From Mytilus edulis (lineage: Eukaryota > Mollusca > Bivalvia > Mytilida > Mytilidae): a DNA stretch of 64,000 bases. A program made the translations under genes and the position numbers. Positions 44,201 to 59,200 of the stretch are shown piece after piece. The stretch spans positions 85,749,592-85,813,591 of the forward strand of contig NC_092345.1 in NCBI RefSeq assembly GCF_963676685.1, in the 5' to 3' direction. Each line of letters opens with the position of its first letter. Positions within the stretch are counted from its first letter, which is position 1. The notes under the pieces were generated by a model. The model had not been told where the DNA came from and searched no databases. It saw nothing but the letters and a program-made list of their open reading frames with translations.

Positions 44201-47200
44201 TAAATTGTTTATATCAATGATATGGCCATTTCATTATTGTTGATTATGTCATGGTTTAAATTATTTTTGTTTTACCAAACAGACGTTAAAATTGCAAAAT
44301 GGAAACTGAAGTTTTCGTCTGGGGCGTGTTTTATTGGTCTCTCCTGCACATCTCCAGAATGTCTTCTGGTGAAGAGTCAAAAAAATTAATCTGGACCTCT
44401 TCTGGAGATATTCTACGGAAGATCAATAAAATAAAAATTCATTTTGACGTCGAATATAGCAGATTTTTGTTATGTTGGTTGACATAAATTAATTTTTCGA
44501 TGACTTTTTTTATAAAAAATTAAGATATGCCCGGAAGACATGCATGACTATAGAAGTATGCTCTGTTCGTTACTATTTTCTTTGTGCTTTCCTTTAACTC
44601 ATTTTTTCTAAACAAACCAGGCTTAATCTCCCGCTATTTGATTTTTAAGAATCTTAAACTGCACAACAAAATCGTCAATGTTTGTCTGATGTCAAAAAGT
44701 ACATCTCAGTCTATCCATTTTTATTTTTTTAAAGTAACCGAACTGGATTTTTTTGTATAAGGTTAAGATATCTGAAAGTTCTAAAATCGTTTTTCCTTGG
44801 TGCTCATTGAAGAACATCTTCTGGTCCTATTTAAACTATTATTTCTAATGCAAAATTTTGATGGTCAAAACCTTCGGACTACCATTTTTCTAAAACTTTC
44901 ATTGTACATGTATATGGATCTATATGTAAGTATACAACGTATACCAGACGTTTCTTAATACATAAATCAGTTGGTTGTTTACTGATTGATACTTCAGTCT
45001 GGGAGAAAAAGATTTATCTCAGTACTAGTTGCATCTAGTTTTGAACACACTTCCAGTAATTGCAAATACTCTTAGTTGGATGCTTTTCGTCTATTGTCTT
45101 AATTCTAGTTTGCTGTTTTTTGTGTGTGTGTCTCGTACCGATATTTTGAGTTAATTTAATTGCAACTGATTTGTGCGGGTTGTTTTTTATATTGTACTGC
45201 TACGCTACTGTTTCAGCTTCGGGGAGGATTGAGCGCTCACAAACATGCTGTTGTGCTGTTACACCACTGTACTAGGTTAGGGGATGGTTGGGATCCTCGA
45301 CTTACATGTTTATCCCCGCTTCATTATGTATGTAAAAAACGATATGTTTGTCCCAAGTCAGGAGCCTGTAAGTCAGTGGTTGTTGTGTGTTGCTGTGTTA
45401 CTTACTTGTTTTTCTTTTATCATTTTGAACTTTAATTTGGCTGTCAGTTTTCTTCTTTGAATTGTTTTACATTTGTGATTTCGGGGCCTTTTATAGCTGA
45501 GTATGTGAAATTGGCTTTGCTTATTGTTGAAGACTTTATGATGATCTATGGCTGTTAATTTCTGCGTCATTTGGTCCCTTGTGAGAAATTGTCTCATTGG
45601 CAATCATACCACATCTTCGTTTTAATATTACCCCCTGCCATATTCTTAATGAACCTGTCCCAAGTCAGGAGCCTGCAGTTTAATGGTTGTCTTTGGTTCA
45701 TGTCTCAACTCATTTTTGATTTTTTTAAATTGATTTGTTATGTATAATTAGACCATTTGTTTTTTCGTTTAAATTGTTTCACACTTTTCATGGACTTTTA
45801 TAAACGGCTTCACAGTATCAGATTTTGTCATTATTAAAGGCTTTACTGTTGCCTGTAATTGCTTACATCCACTTCATTTTGAACTCCGGTGGATAGTTGC
45901 CATAAAATCAATAATAACACATCTCTTTGTTTTTGTATTATATATATCTGACATTTAATCTCGTGTTTCCTGAATGTGCATGAAATATGTGTCACTGTGC
46001 GTTTAAAAATAGCATCAACTTTAAGTTGTGTTAAATAAGAGAATGCCATCTGATATTTAATAACTTCAGTTCAGGTTGGGGACAGGAGTATTTCGTATAT
46101 GAATATGGTTTCCTGGTAAGAGCTGAAAAATAGACATGATTAGCGACAGATTAAATTTATCAATAAATTTTGCCCCTTATAGCCCCTTCTCCTTTGATAC
46201 AAAGAAGAAAGATTACCTCCATGACCTCATACAAGATAGAAATAACGAGATTTACAATTTCACATAAAATATATTGTTTGGTTGATTGTTGGTATTTTAA
46301 TGCCATTTTGGAGCGCTTAATTTGGTCTATTCTGTGGTGGACAGTTTTTATTGGCAGTGGAAGCCGGAGTGCCCAGAGAAAACCACAACCTTTGATAGAA
46401 AAACTGACAATCCTAGTCAATTAAGATTGGATTCAAGTGCACACGCATGAGCAGGGTTTGAACTCAAAACATAAGTCATGTAAGTGTTGACTGGCTAGTG
46501 ATTACAGTAGTAGACCTACTTAGACAACTCAGGCCACCAAGGGTCCTCACTTTAAATATAAAAATCATAGATAAAGATAATGACAACATAGCAAATAATA
46601 TCTTGCAGTTACAATTTAGGTCAATATGAACCACAAGCCTTGGGAACTTGAAAAATACTAATTGACTGATAGCAATTTATAACCATCCACCATACTTTAT
46701 CCACAAAATCAGGTTCTGTTTTAAAATGAGGCGTTATTTAAAATTCAAATTAAATTAAGTAGGAAGTTACAAAAACAGAAATTAGCATCTATAGATATTT
46801 AATGCATTTTTTTTTTTATCTTTGTAGGAGTATGTGTACAAGTTTTATCAACAGTTCCTGTTATGTTCAGTTATTGGGTAAGGTTTGTTTAAACAATGTT
46901 AATTTATAAACATAAAATGTTAATATTAGTGCAGTAAACATGAAAAAGAAAAAATATGTACAATTTTGTCAGAATATACCAATATCATGTTACAAATTGA
47001 ATGTTTATACCTCACCTAGAATAAAAGGGTGATGATGTTTTCAGGTTCTGTAATTTCGTCTGTAATATAAGATTTGAGGTTGTTAACCATGAAGTTTTTA
47101 TCACATCATCTTGAAATTTTCAGTAATATGTGAATTTTTATGTCCTCTGACGAAAGTTTGTTTCAGTTCTCTTTCTTTAGTTTGCCTCAAACAAATGTTA

Positions 47201-50200
47201 TGAAAATAATAACATGAATACACAATACTTATTACCACAAACATGACAAAACACATACATACAGATGAAGTTAAAATTTGGATTGCATCTCTTCTACCTT
47301 CTTCAGTTTTGTCCATTTATAATGTTATATGCCACAGTAATCAGATGTGGTTTTATTTCTAATGTGAATGAAAAGTCTCGTAAAGAGCAAGGAGAAAAGA
47401 AAGTCATTAATGTCATAAGAAAAATGTGATAAACATGATAAAGCATTGAAAGAACTGAATTTAGTAAATTGCAATAAACTCTGTTTTTATGTAGTCCATG
47501 ACAAATACATCTGAAAAAAATACAATAAACATTAAAATAAAATGATAGCTGAAATCTGTATATTATGCACTACATACATGACATAGTTAAGTGAAATGTC
47601 ATTAGAAATAACTAGGGATGGCAACGAGTACTCGAGTACTCTGGTACTCGCTCGAAAGGCCGAGTAGTCGAGTACAGTTTTAGTACTCGGATACTCGATT
47701 GTCTGTTATACGTCTTGAGATATTTCTCTTCACATTTCCACTCACTTTAGTTTCGTTGAACTATCCCCTTCGTAATAACTAAATACATTTTTTTAAATCA
47801 ATTAACAACATAAATATGTTTATCCTGCGATACTATTTGTTATAGTAGTACCAGCAACGTCCTTTCATTCCGAGGGAATGTTTTCATGTGCACTACTTGT
47901 AACGAAAAATTAACAGTCAACCCAATATTTCGTCTGAAATCATTGACCAGATCATATTTCTAAACAAGAACAAAAAAAAAACTCCATTCAAACATTCAAA
48001 GTGACCTGCTGGGATCCCCACGCAACTGATTAAAGACAATTTTAACGGTGTTTGTAACGGATCAACAATTTCATTGATTAATAATTTACTCATTACAAGC
48101 TGTAAAAACGTACCTTTGTTTGTTAATCAAGACTTCAGTAAACGTGATTGGTATGAGATATACATTTAATTCGATTTAATTACTCTGTGTTTAAAACTTA
48201 ACTATAATTGTTTAATTTACAATTGAAAGATAGGCAAAAGTACGAGAGCGACATTGAAACACAAAAGTCGAAATTAAAGTGACAACGTCATGGCTAAAAT
48301 AGTGCAAAATAACAGAACACAGAAAAAGTAAGACTGAGCATTACGAAAAAGCAGAGGTAATTTGAAGTCGATTTGTCAATTTGCTGTTGACAATTTAATA
48401 GACACGTCGTATTATAAAAAAAATACGAACTTCTCAGGAACATATGATACATATATTGTCTACTTTATCAGACTTTATATGCAAACATTTTTGATTTTAC
48501 TGGAATTGTACGCAAACAATAATTGTTATTATGATAGTTCTTTTTGTAGAAACGGCAATCGGGAGTTCATTGTTTAATTGACACAAAAACCATTGGATCA
48601 AGCTATGTTTGTAGTATGTTTGTCTTTCGCTAATATGTTTATGAAAGGTAAAAAGAAAAACACTGCATCCCACTTGAAATCTAAACTGTTCAATAGACGT
48701 TTAAGATTCAGCCGAGTACTCGCGAGTACTCGAGTAGTATGACCGAGTATCCGAGTATTCAATTTCAGATCTTTTGACATCCCTAGAAATAACTAACTGA
48801 TCATCAAAATTTGAAAAAAACAAAATTCCTTTTATGTAGCTGTATGGATTTTACATGTATTATGGTTTTAAAATTGACAATACACCTATTTACAATGATT
48901 TACAGCGCAAAATAATACCATACTATACATTCTTTGATTTATGGTATAAAAACTAGGTTTAGTAATTTTTTTAGAGTAATAAAAGTCAAATTCTTAGTCC
49001 CGTGTTTATTATGACATTTTGCACAATTTATCATTGAATATCTTTCCATTTTTCTGTAGGCTAAACCAGAAGATACATTAGACCTTTGTCAGATCGTCAA
49101 TGATGATTTGGCTCAGACAGTAAAAGCTCACCCAACTCGCTTTATAGGATTAGGTACCTTACCAATGCAAGCACCAGATCTTGCCATCAAGGAAATGAAA
49201 AGATGTAAATACGAACTAGGTAATAGACTTAGATTAATAGAAAAGAAACCGGATAAAAATATTCAGACTTGTGTTATACATGTACCTGTATGCAACATTT
49301 ATTTATTATAGATATATGTATTGAGCTTAACCCTTAAAACTCCTGAATTTTTCATGTTTCTCAGAAAATATTGAAATAGGTGGGAAACATGAATCAACTG
49401 GGGATGGGAACCTTACGGAAGAGGAGGAGTAAAAATAGAAAAATCTGCAGGGGGTAAAGAGAGGGAATTAAGTGTTTTGGTGGGGAAAGAGGAATCAGGA
49501 ACCTCTTGTCTAACCCTTATAATATGTGCATGTCCATATTGCAGGGTTCATTTCAGCTTGCTTTCATTTTCATTGAAAATATGTCAACTTTAAATTTTCC
49601 TTGTTAATATGAGATTAATGAAGTGTGGTATGAAATTGTAGAACATATTTTAAACCACATTTACCAGTTGAGATCACTGTGAAGCATTGCCTGATTTTTG
49701 ATATGTTGATTCAAATTTATTAACCGACACAATTGATAAGCATACTGAAATTTCTCTGCAGAGTACCCAGCATCTGAAATAACATAATGTACCACTTTTA
49801 TACTGAGTTCCCAGTAGCTGAAATAATTGCCAAACTTAATCAACAAAAAAACTTGATCGTAATGTTGCCATTAAATATATATGTTTATAATTAACATAAA
49901 ATGTATTTTTAGGCTTTAAAGGTGTTCAGATTGGTTCTCACATAAACGACTGGAACTTAGATGCAGAAGAGTTACGTCTATTCTTTGCTGTAGGTAAATA
50001 AATATTTTTGTTTACAATAAAATTATAAATCATAAAAACAAACAAAACGGGCAACTTACAAAAACAATTTTTTTTTCACAATTGGACTTTCATTGGGTGC
50101 CTCACATGTTAAGTATCAAAATATGTATAAGTATTATCATTGATTATCGATGAACACATGTATTATTTATATTGCTATACATCCTTGAAACAATATTTGA

Positions 50201-53200
50201 TGATTTATTACAATCAGCATGTCCATGATGTGTGTCTTTAAAAAATTTCCATATCCTCTTTTCACTATTTATACAGAAATAGCTATATGTAGGATATTTA
50301 TGTTCCAGATAGAAGAGGTTACACTGTGTATAATCTTCAGCATGTCCATGTGTCAGATTGTTTATATATATATATAGGTTTGTCCATTTTAAGATATATT
50401 CAATCTACCTTTCACAAACTACTGAATACATATCATTCCCCCATTTCTCTTAGATTAGCTACTCACCTCCTTCAATAGGTTCTTCATTTTGCACTCTAGA
50501 GTTGAGATATAAAGGCACATCAGAATTATTAGATCCCATAGAACTAAGAAATATTTACAATGTTTATTTCCAAGGGTACCAATTTTCTTGGATTGAGTAA
50601 ATATTGTTATTTCATGGTTATTTCCAACAATTGATATATTGAATCCACAGTATCTAGAAAGTAATGATTGATCATGACACTTTGATAAAATTATTTACTT
50701 ATATATTATTCATCCAAAATCACTGAATTCAGCCAAAAATATATCAGTGTTTGATTTTTGCATTATGGTTTTATGAAAACTATTCCATTGTATTGTGATA
50801 TCTGATCATATTTTTTTGTAATTTTTTCTCTTAAACCCTTTAAACAAATTTCAACTAATTTTATGTTGCACCTTCTTTAATGTAGTGACCTAACCTCTGT
50901 TAGAATTTTTGCATTTCTAAGATAGTTTTATTTAAGTAAGAGTTAAAGAGTAGTTTTCCCTGTCTGTGTTGCACTCGCACAGTGAAATCTGAACATTTTG
51001 AAACCCTATTGGAGCTATGATGATTTCTTTATTAAAATATGTTTACATTAAAGTCTATAAAAAATTTTTTTTTTTCAAACCTGCGAATTCTGTCTCATAA
51101 AACTCCAAAATAGGGATAGTGATCTGCCAGAAGCAGCGGTGGCTGTAGCAGCCTCAGCAATCTTTTTAAAAGCTTTATATTTTATTAAATGCCTTAACAT
51201 ATTAGCTGATTTATAGTACGTGAGTCTTCTATGATGAGTTACAGATTGAGTTTATGTTTGGTATCACTATGCTGATTTTAGCAAAAAATTACATCTTTGG
51301 AATTCCAAAACTTCATGAAAAGTAACAGTTATACCAACTTTTTCTAAAAGACTTCACATATATTAGGCTGATTTGCAGTTTGTGAGTCTATAAGGATGAG
51401 TTACTTATTGAGTTTATGTTTGGTTCTGCTTTGCTGTTTGTGCCAAAATTACTAGCTTTGGACAAACTATTAACTATTGACAACTAAAATCCGTTTTACC
51501 TACTTTGTAGACTGCTCAATCTAATTAAAAACTAAACAAATTCATGCATACCTTATAGACAACTAAACTAATATCAACTTAACACTTTTATATTGACAGG
51601 CAGCTGAGGAACATGAAGTTGCAATATTTGTTCATCCATGGGATATGGACCAGGGAGAAAGAATGAAAAAATACTGGCTACCTTGGCTTGTTGGTAAGTT
51701 ATTATTAAATAGAATTCTTACTGGCTACCTTGGCTTGTTGGTATATTCTTATTTAATCAAGTTCTTACTGATGTAAATTCTTATTCTGTTGTTTGAGTCA
51801 AAAGAAAAGTTCTATAGTTCAGATTCATTTTGACCTATTATCAACATTTATTTTATATTTTTTTATTTCCAGATAACTAATTTAAGAGGTAGGGTTAATA
51901 TCACTAGATTTTATTTCACACCACAAACATTTTTAAAACCTTTTGGTGTTTATCTGAACATTTCACCAAACAATTAATTCTTAAAGATGGTTTAGAACTT
52001 TAATATGTGTACAGATGCCATTTTATACAAAAGTTAACAATATTGTATTACAAACAGCAATATGTAGCACTTAATATAGTGCAGCAGTTCTAAAGAAGAA
52101 AGACAAAAACTAACTTTTATTTATTTATTCAGGCATGCCTAGTGAGACAGCAACAGCCATATGCTGTATGACAATGGGAGGGGTGTTGAAACAATTTCCC
52201 AAACTGAAGGTCTGCTTTGCACATGGAGGTATAATTATTATCATATATTGTAGTCATAACAATCAATTATTTTCAAACTTCCTCATAAAACTCTTTTTAT
52301 ACCACCACAAAAATTTTAATTTTTTGGTCGTATATTGCAATCACGACGTCGTCGTCGTCGTCCGAAATACTTTTAGTTTTCGCACTCTAACTTTAGTAAA
52401 AGTGAATAGAAATCAATGAAATTTTAACACAAGGTTTATGACCACAAAAGGAAGGTTGGGATTGATTTTGGGAGTTTTGGTCCCAACATTTTAGGAATTA
52501 GGGGCCAAAAAGGGCCCAAATAAGCATTTTCTTGGTTTTCGCACTATAACTTTAGTTTAAGTGAATAGAAATCTATGAAATTTTGACACAAGGTTTATGA
52601 CCACAAAAGGAAGGTTGGGATTGATTTTTGGAGTTGAGGTCACAACAGTTTATGAATTAGGGGCCAAAAAGGGGCCCAAATAAGCATTATTTTTGGTTTT
52701 TGGACCATAACTTTAGTATAAGTAAATAGAAATCTATGAAATTTAAACACAAGGTTTATGACCATAAAAGGAAGGTTGGGTTTGATTTTGGGAGTTTTGG
52801 TCCCAACAGTTTAGGAATAAGGGGCCCAAAGGGTCCAAAATTGAACTTTGTGTGATTTCATCAAAAATTGAATAATTGGGGTTCTTTGATATACCGAATC
52901 TAACTATGTATGTAGATTCTTAATTTTTGGTCCCGTTTTCAAATTGGTCTGCATTAAGGTCCAAAGGGTCCAAAATTAAACTTAGTTTGATTTTAACAAA
53001 AATTAAATTCTTGGGATTCTTTGATATGCTGAATTTTTAATTATTGGCCTAGTTTTCAAGTTGGTCCAAATGGGGGTCCAAAATTAAACTTTGTTTGATT
53101 TCATCAAAAATTGAATAAATGGGTTCTTTGATATGCCAAATCTAACTGTGTATGTAGATTCTTAATTTTTGGTCCAGTTTTCAAATTGGTCTACATTAAG

Positions 53201-56200
53201 GTCCAAAGGGTCCAAAATTAAACTAAGTTTGATTTTAACAAAAATTAAATTCTTGGGCTTATTTGATATGCTTTATCTAAACATGTACTTTGATTTTTGA
53301 TTATGGGCCCAGTTTTCAAGTTGGTCCAAATCAGGATTCCATATCAAGTATTGTGCAATAGCAAGAAATTTTCAATTGCACAGTATTGCACAATAGCAAG
53401 AAATATCTAATTGCACAGTATTGTGCAATAGCAATTAATTTTCAATTGGAGTTATCTTTCTTTGTATAGAATAGTAGTTGATAATATATGTTGGAAATTT
53501 GCCAGACATGACTATGATGTCATTTTCTATTTTTATTTGCCAATAACTTTATGTAAATAACTTCATTGGAAATTTGCCAATATAAAATGTTGCTGATGAA
53601 GCTTTTTTTCCTTATCTTATCTAAAATGTTTTTAGATAATGTATGTTGGACATTTGCCAGACATGACTATGATGTCATTTTCTATTTTTATTTGCCGATA
53701 ACTTTATGTAAATAACATTATTGGAAATTTGCCAATATAAAATGTTGCTGATGAAGTTTTTTTTATTGTTTTATACAATGAACAATGTATATTCACTTTT
53801 ACTACCAACCAATCTTTACCATTCAGTGATAACAAGCACTTTATTTTACATTTTAATATTTTATGATGTATTTAAAAGAGTAGTTATTGTTGCAAACTCC
53901 ATTAGAAATTTGAATTGATATCAGTTTTGGAAAAAGGGAAATAGGGATGTGAGGGGGGGGGGGGGGGTTAAATTTTTCTCATTTCAGATTTCATAAATAA
54001 AAAGAAAATTTCTTTAAACATTTTTTTGAGAGGATTAATATTCAACAGCATAATGAATTGCTCAAAGGCAAAAAAAATTTTTTAAGTTCATTAGACCACA
54101 TTCATTCTGTGTCAGAAACCTAGGCTGTGTCAACTATTTAATTTTAGATTTAAATAAGTTTGAAGAAGAAATCTTTAATTGATTTGTAAAATCTTGACAT
54201 TTGTTTTGCATAAAAAAAAACCATGTAATGTCAAAAATTTGATCACAATCCAAATTCAGAGCTGTATCACGCTTGAATGTTTTGTCCATACTTGCCCAAA
54301 CTGTTCAGGGTTCGACCTCTGCGGTCGTATAAAGCTGCGCCCTGTGGAGCACCTGGTTCAATATGCCTAAAGACTAAAAGATGTTTGCAGCTGTAAGTTT
54401 GTAATGGAGAATATCAGATGAAATTGTAAGACCTACTTTTCATGAAACTACACTTAAAAGTTTCATGAAAGTGGTATTTGGCAGCAGGCTAGAGCATAAG
54501 TGTCTTCCAACAACATATTTTTTTGCATATCTAATAGTTTGAAATTATCCCCTCCCTGAACAGCTGAAAGAAATTTGGTATATTGGACCTCTTCCTAATT
54601 TTTCATATGGTATGGGCATGTTGGAGATAATATATCTAATTGTATCTATGTAGGGCAAATGCTCTGTCAAGTTATGTCTCACATTCATGAAAAGTTGTAG
54701 TTGATGACCCAAAGATATTGCTTTTTCTTAGGCGGCAGAAATAAAAATGTGCTAATAGCTTTTTCTCCAACTTGACTGAGGATGAATATTGTTAGTCTGC
54801 CATTGTGCCTGACTGGTTTTATTGCCATTCTCCAGTGTTCATGTTAAGTGTTCTTGATTAAAACCTCTCTCAATATCTTTACTAGACAAGTCAACAGTAT
54901 GTGGATAAGCAAAAGCAAAAGAAATGAATAAACAAGTACAAATGGTGCAAGGGAACCAAATATCTAACTTCAGCATTGCCAAATTACCGTATTAGTTAAA
55001 AAACCATATTTAAATCCAATTTCCTTAAAATGATGATTTAATTTTGTGTTAAAATGATGTACTGTTAAGTGGGAAAGTTTTGTGAGTTGTTTATTTTTTC
55101 ACTAATTTTTAGATAATGATAAAATAGAAGAACTTTTCCCTCTGACATTTAAATTTGATCAATTAGGAAATAGTATCAGGAGCAGAAATAACTAGGAAAA
55201 AACAACTCACAGACAGTTTAACAAGGATGTAGAAATAGGGAATTTTCACTCCACAGAAATAAACCACTGAACTATATCTAAGGAGTTAGCAGGACCACAA
55301 ATAAAAGATGTGTCTGAAATAATTACAAGTGCAGTGATTGAAATACGGAAATATCATATTGGGTTTAAAGTATATTTACATATTGGAAGTGGAAGACTTA
55401 TATCTTTGTAAAGAGAGAAAAACACCTTTATTTGTAAAAACAAACTAGTTTTCTTCTAATATTTTAGGAGGAGCTTTCCCTTTCACTATTGGTAGGATAG
55501 AACATGGATACAATGTCAGGCCTGATCTGTGTGCGTCAGATTGTAAAGAAAGCCCTCGTAGCTTTCTAGGAAAGTTTTACACTGATGCATTAGTCCATGA
55601 TCCTATTTCTCTGAAACTACTGGTAGATGTTATAGGAGAAGTAAGTAGATATGTTAAGAGATATAAGATGCCACTACCAACCAGTTTGATAAGTATAAGG
55701 TCTGAGTTGGATTCTGTTTCCCTCTTTGGCAGCAGTCGTCAGGAAGGTCACTAAGAAAATTTAATAAAAGAAGATGTGGGGTAAAGGTCATTGAAGCAGC
55801 AAACAGAACAAAATTAACAAGATACACAGGTTAAAATATGGTCTTTGACAATAGACAGCTATGATGTACATGTTGATGCATAATATAGAAAGAAGTAATT
55901 TGTGACTGAACATAAACAAATTTTGAATAAATTTAACAGACTAACAAAGATCTGTCATCAAAACATTGTGTAAGACTGATTAGGTCCCCTTTTAATCCAA
56001 ATCTAAAATACCAAAATGGTGAGAAGGGTTAATTAGTTTGATTAAAACATTATTTCAAATTGTTTTAGCAAGAACCAAAAACAGAAATATGTCTTATCTA
56101 ACTTCAGGTGAGAGACAACATCAACCAAATATGTTGACCAAACTACAATATAACTGATTTGAGGATTGAGAGTATATATATTATCAATGGATAATGATAC

Positions 56201-59200
56201 CTTTTTGGTACCTAACAATCTACTTATAATAATCAATTTATTTGATATTTGTAGGATAGAATATGTATGGGTTCAGATTACCCATTTCCCTTGGGAGAAC
56301 ACCATCCAGGTAAACTTATAGAGACAATGGACTTAGATGACAGCTTGAAGGTAATTTCTATTATGTTGTAAACAGTGAGACTAGACCTGAACATAACATA
56401 TTTATTTAATAAAAAAACAAACACTTGTTTATAGGAACAGACCCACAATAATGTGCAGCAATTTTTTTTTTTTTTAGATAAGTTAAACACTATCAAAAAG
56501 CACACCAACTGCTGCAGAGCCAACATTTGAACATAGGCAATCTACAAAAAAGTCATTGTGTAAGAAATTGTAAGTTACAAGTTAAAATAAAACACAATAT
56601 GTTTTCACAAAAACTGCACAGTGCTCAATTATGTAAACATTCTGTATGTGCCTTTTGCAAGGCAGAGCTTGTAATTCAGTTGTTGTCGTTTGTTGCTGTA
56701 TATTATATTTGTTTTCTTTTATTTTTCTGTTAATAAATCAAGCTGTTAGGTTTCTCCTTTGAACTGTTTTACATTTTTAATTTCTAGCTGACTACGGTAT
56801 GAGTTTTTTTATGATGGTCAAATGATCTGTATACGTTTTGGTGAAAATAAGATTTAAACTTTTGTAGTTACGTCACTTTGTAACTAAAACAGGGGTGTGT
56901 TTTTTTTCACATGTCGCACCGTATCTCAAAAATGATTCTTGATTATTGCTTAAAACTTTACACACTTCTTAGTTATATTAATCTTAATATCTGTATACTT
57001 TTTGGTGATGATTCAAAATTTCATTTTTGAGTTATTGAGTATTTTGAAAAAAAGGGGGAGGGTTTTTACATGTCGCGCCGTATCTCAAAAACGATTTATG
57101 ATTATTGCTTAAAACTTTACACACTTCTTTGTTATATTAATCTAAAGATCTGTATACATTTTGGTGATGATTAGAAATTTCATTTTTGAGTTATTGAATA
57201 TTTTGTAAAAAAGGGGGAGGGGTTTTTTACATGTCGTGCCGTATCTCAAAAACGATTTATGATTATTGCTTAAAACTTTACACACTTCTTTGTTATATTA
57301 ATCTAAAGATCTGTATACTTTTTGGTGATGACTCAACATTTTATTTTTGAGTTATTGAGTATTTTGTAAAACAGGGGAGGGTTTTTTTTTACATGTTGCG
57401 CCGTATCTCAAAAACAATTTATGATTATTGCTTGAAACTGTACACACTTCTTTGTTATATTAATCTAAAGATTTTGGGGAAAGGATAATGCTATCATGCA
57501 TGTTGTCTGCATTGTCTTAGTGGTAGTCCTAAGACAATAACTAAAGTTTTAGTGAATGGATCTCTTTTAAAAATATATAAGCAAAAGGTTCAATACCACA
57601 AAAGGAAGGTTAGGATTGTTCTTGGGGATGATGGTCCCAACCATTTAGGAATAAGGAGCCACAAAGGGGCCAAAAACAAGCAAACAATATAAAAAAGAAG
57701 ATGTGGTATGATTGCCAATGAGACAACTGTCCACAAGAGACCAAAATGACACAGACATTAACAACTATAGGTCACCATACGGCCTTCAATAATGAGCAAA
57801 GCCCATACCGCATAGTCAGCTATAAAAGGCCCCGATAAGACAATGTAAAACAATTCAAACGATAAAACTAATGGCCTTATTGATATAAAAAAAATGAATG
57901 AAAAACAAATATGTAACACATAAACAAACGACAACCACTGAATTACAGGCTCTTGAATTGGGACAGGCACATACATAAATAATGTGGCGGGGTTAAACAT
58001 GTTAGTGGGGTCCCAACCCTCCCCCTAACCTGGGACAGTGGTATAACAGTACAACATAAGATCGAACTATAAAAATCAGATGAAAAAAAGGTTTAACTCA
58101 TCAGATGGACAAAAATACAAGCATTTTTCTAGATTCAGGACAATAACTTGTGTACAAATTATTTTGATTGCCCTGAAATTGTACCACAAGGTTTTTTTTC
58201 TGCAAGGTTTAAGAAATTGTCCCCTCAATTTTCCAAAGAAATATTGGGTGTCACAACAGCTAATTCTTTGTACAGAGTCTGAAAACAGATCTACTAAGTA
58301 ATGGACAACAGCGCAGTGCACAGTGTATTGCACAATAGGGAGAAATCTTCAATTGAATATAAATTCAAATCATATATTAACCAATTTTAATTTCTTTGAC
58401 TACATTTATTCTGTGTCAGAAACCTATTATGTGTCAAATATTAAATTACAATCCAAATTCACACCCATATCAAGCTTGAATATTGTGTCCATTTTTGACC
58501 CAACTGTTCAGGGTTGGACCTCTGTGGTTGTATCCAGTTGGGCTCTGTGAAGCAATTTATTTATTTTGTAAAAAAAATATATTTCTATAAAGTTTGATCA
58601 ATAAGAGGATAATGTCTTTAACAGACAATGACATTAGGTTTTTTAAATGTAATAAATGCAGATTTGCCTGGGTTTTACATAGAGATTAATACATGACCTT
58701 TTCCATATCGGCCCGGGTATCATCCCGAGACCCCCATATCAGCCCGAGACGTAGTCCAGGTGCTGATATGGGTCGAGGGATGATACCCGGGCCGATATGG
58801 AAAAGGCCATGTATTAATCTCTTTATCATATACTTCCAACAATTGTTTTTATGTATGGCAAAATAACAAATAAAGTAATTAAAATAGTCAAAAACTTTAT
58901 ATAAAGGTAAATTATGAATCCAACAAATACAGTCACTATAATTGCCCAACAATAACATCACTACCTCCATATTTATCTATGTTACTATTTCCTATAGAGG
59001 CATTTTGAAACATTGAAAATTTGGAAGAGTTTTATGATTATTATTACTCCATGTTTGTTGTACTATGAAATGATTCATAATTATCAATGGCATTTGTTAG
59101 CAAGTACTAAACTATCCCCACAAAAGTTCCCGTAAATTTTGACATGTCATAAAAAATATCTGACGTCACAATGGAAAAGAAGACAACTTGATACCAGAAA

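Noticed and set aside
48362..48577. 71-codon frame inside the hAT element as a transposase remnant
   Set aside because: No hAT or BED-finger signature can be seen.
51600..51603. ACMSD exon 6 starting at the first AG (51600)
   Set aside because: From the phase left by exon 5 it reads Gly-Ser-stop; the second AG gives a perfect alignment with the human enzyme.
57758..58000. 80-codon frame in a family 1 repeat as a protein gene
   Set aside because: Frame is not kept in the other copies of the repeat.
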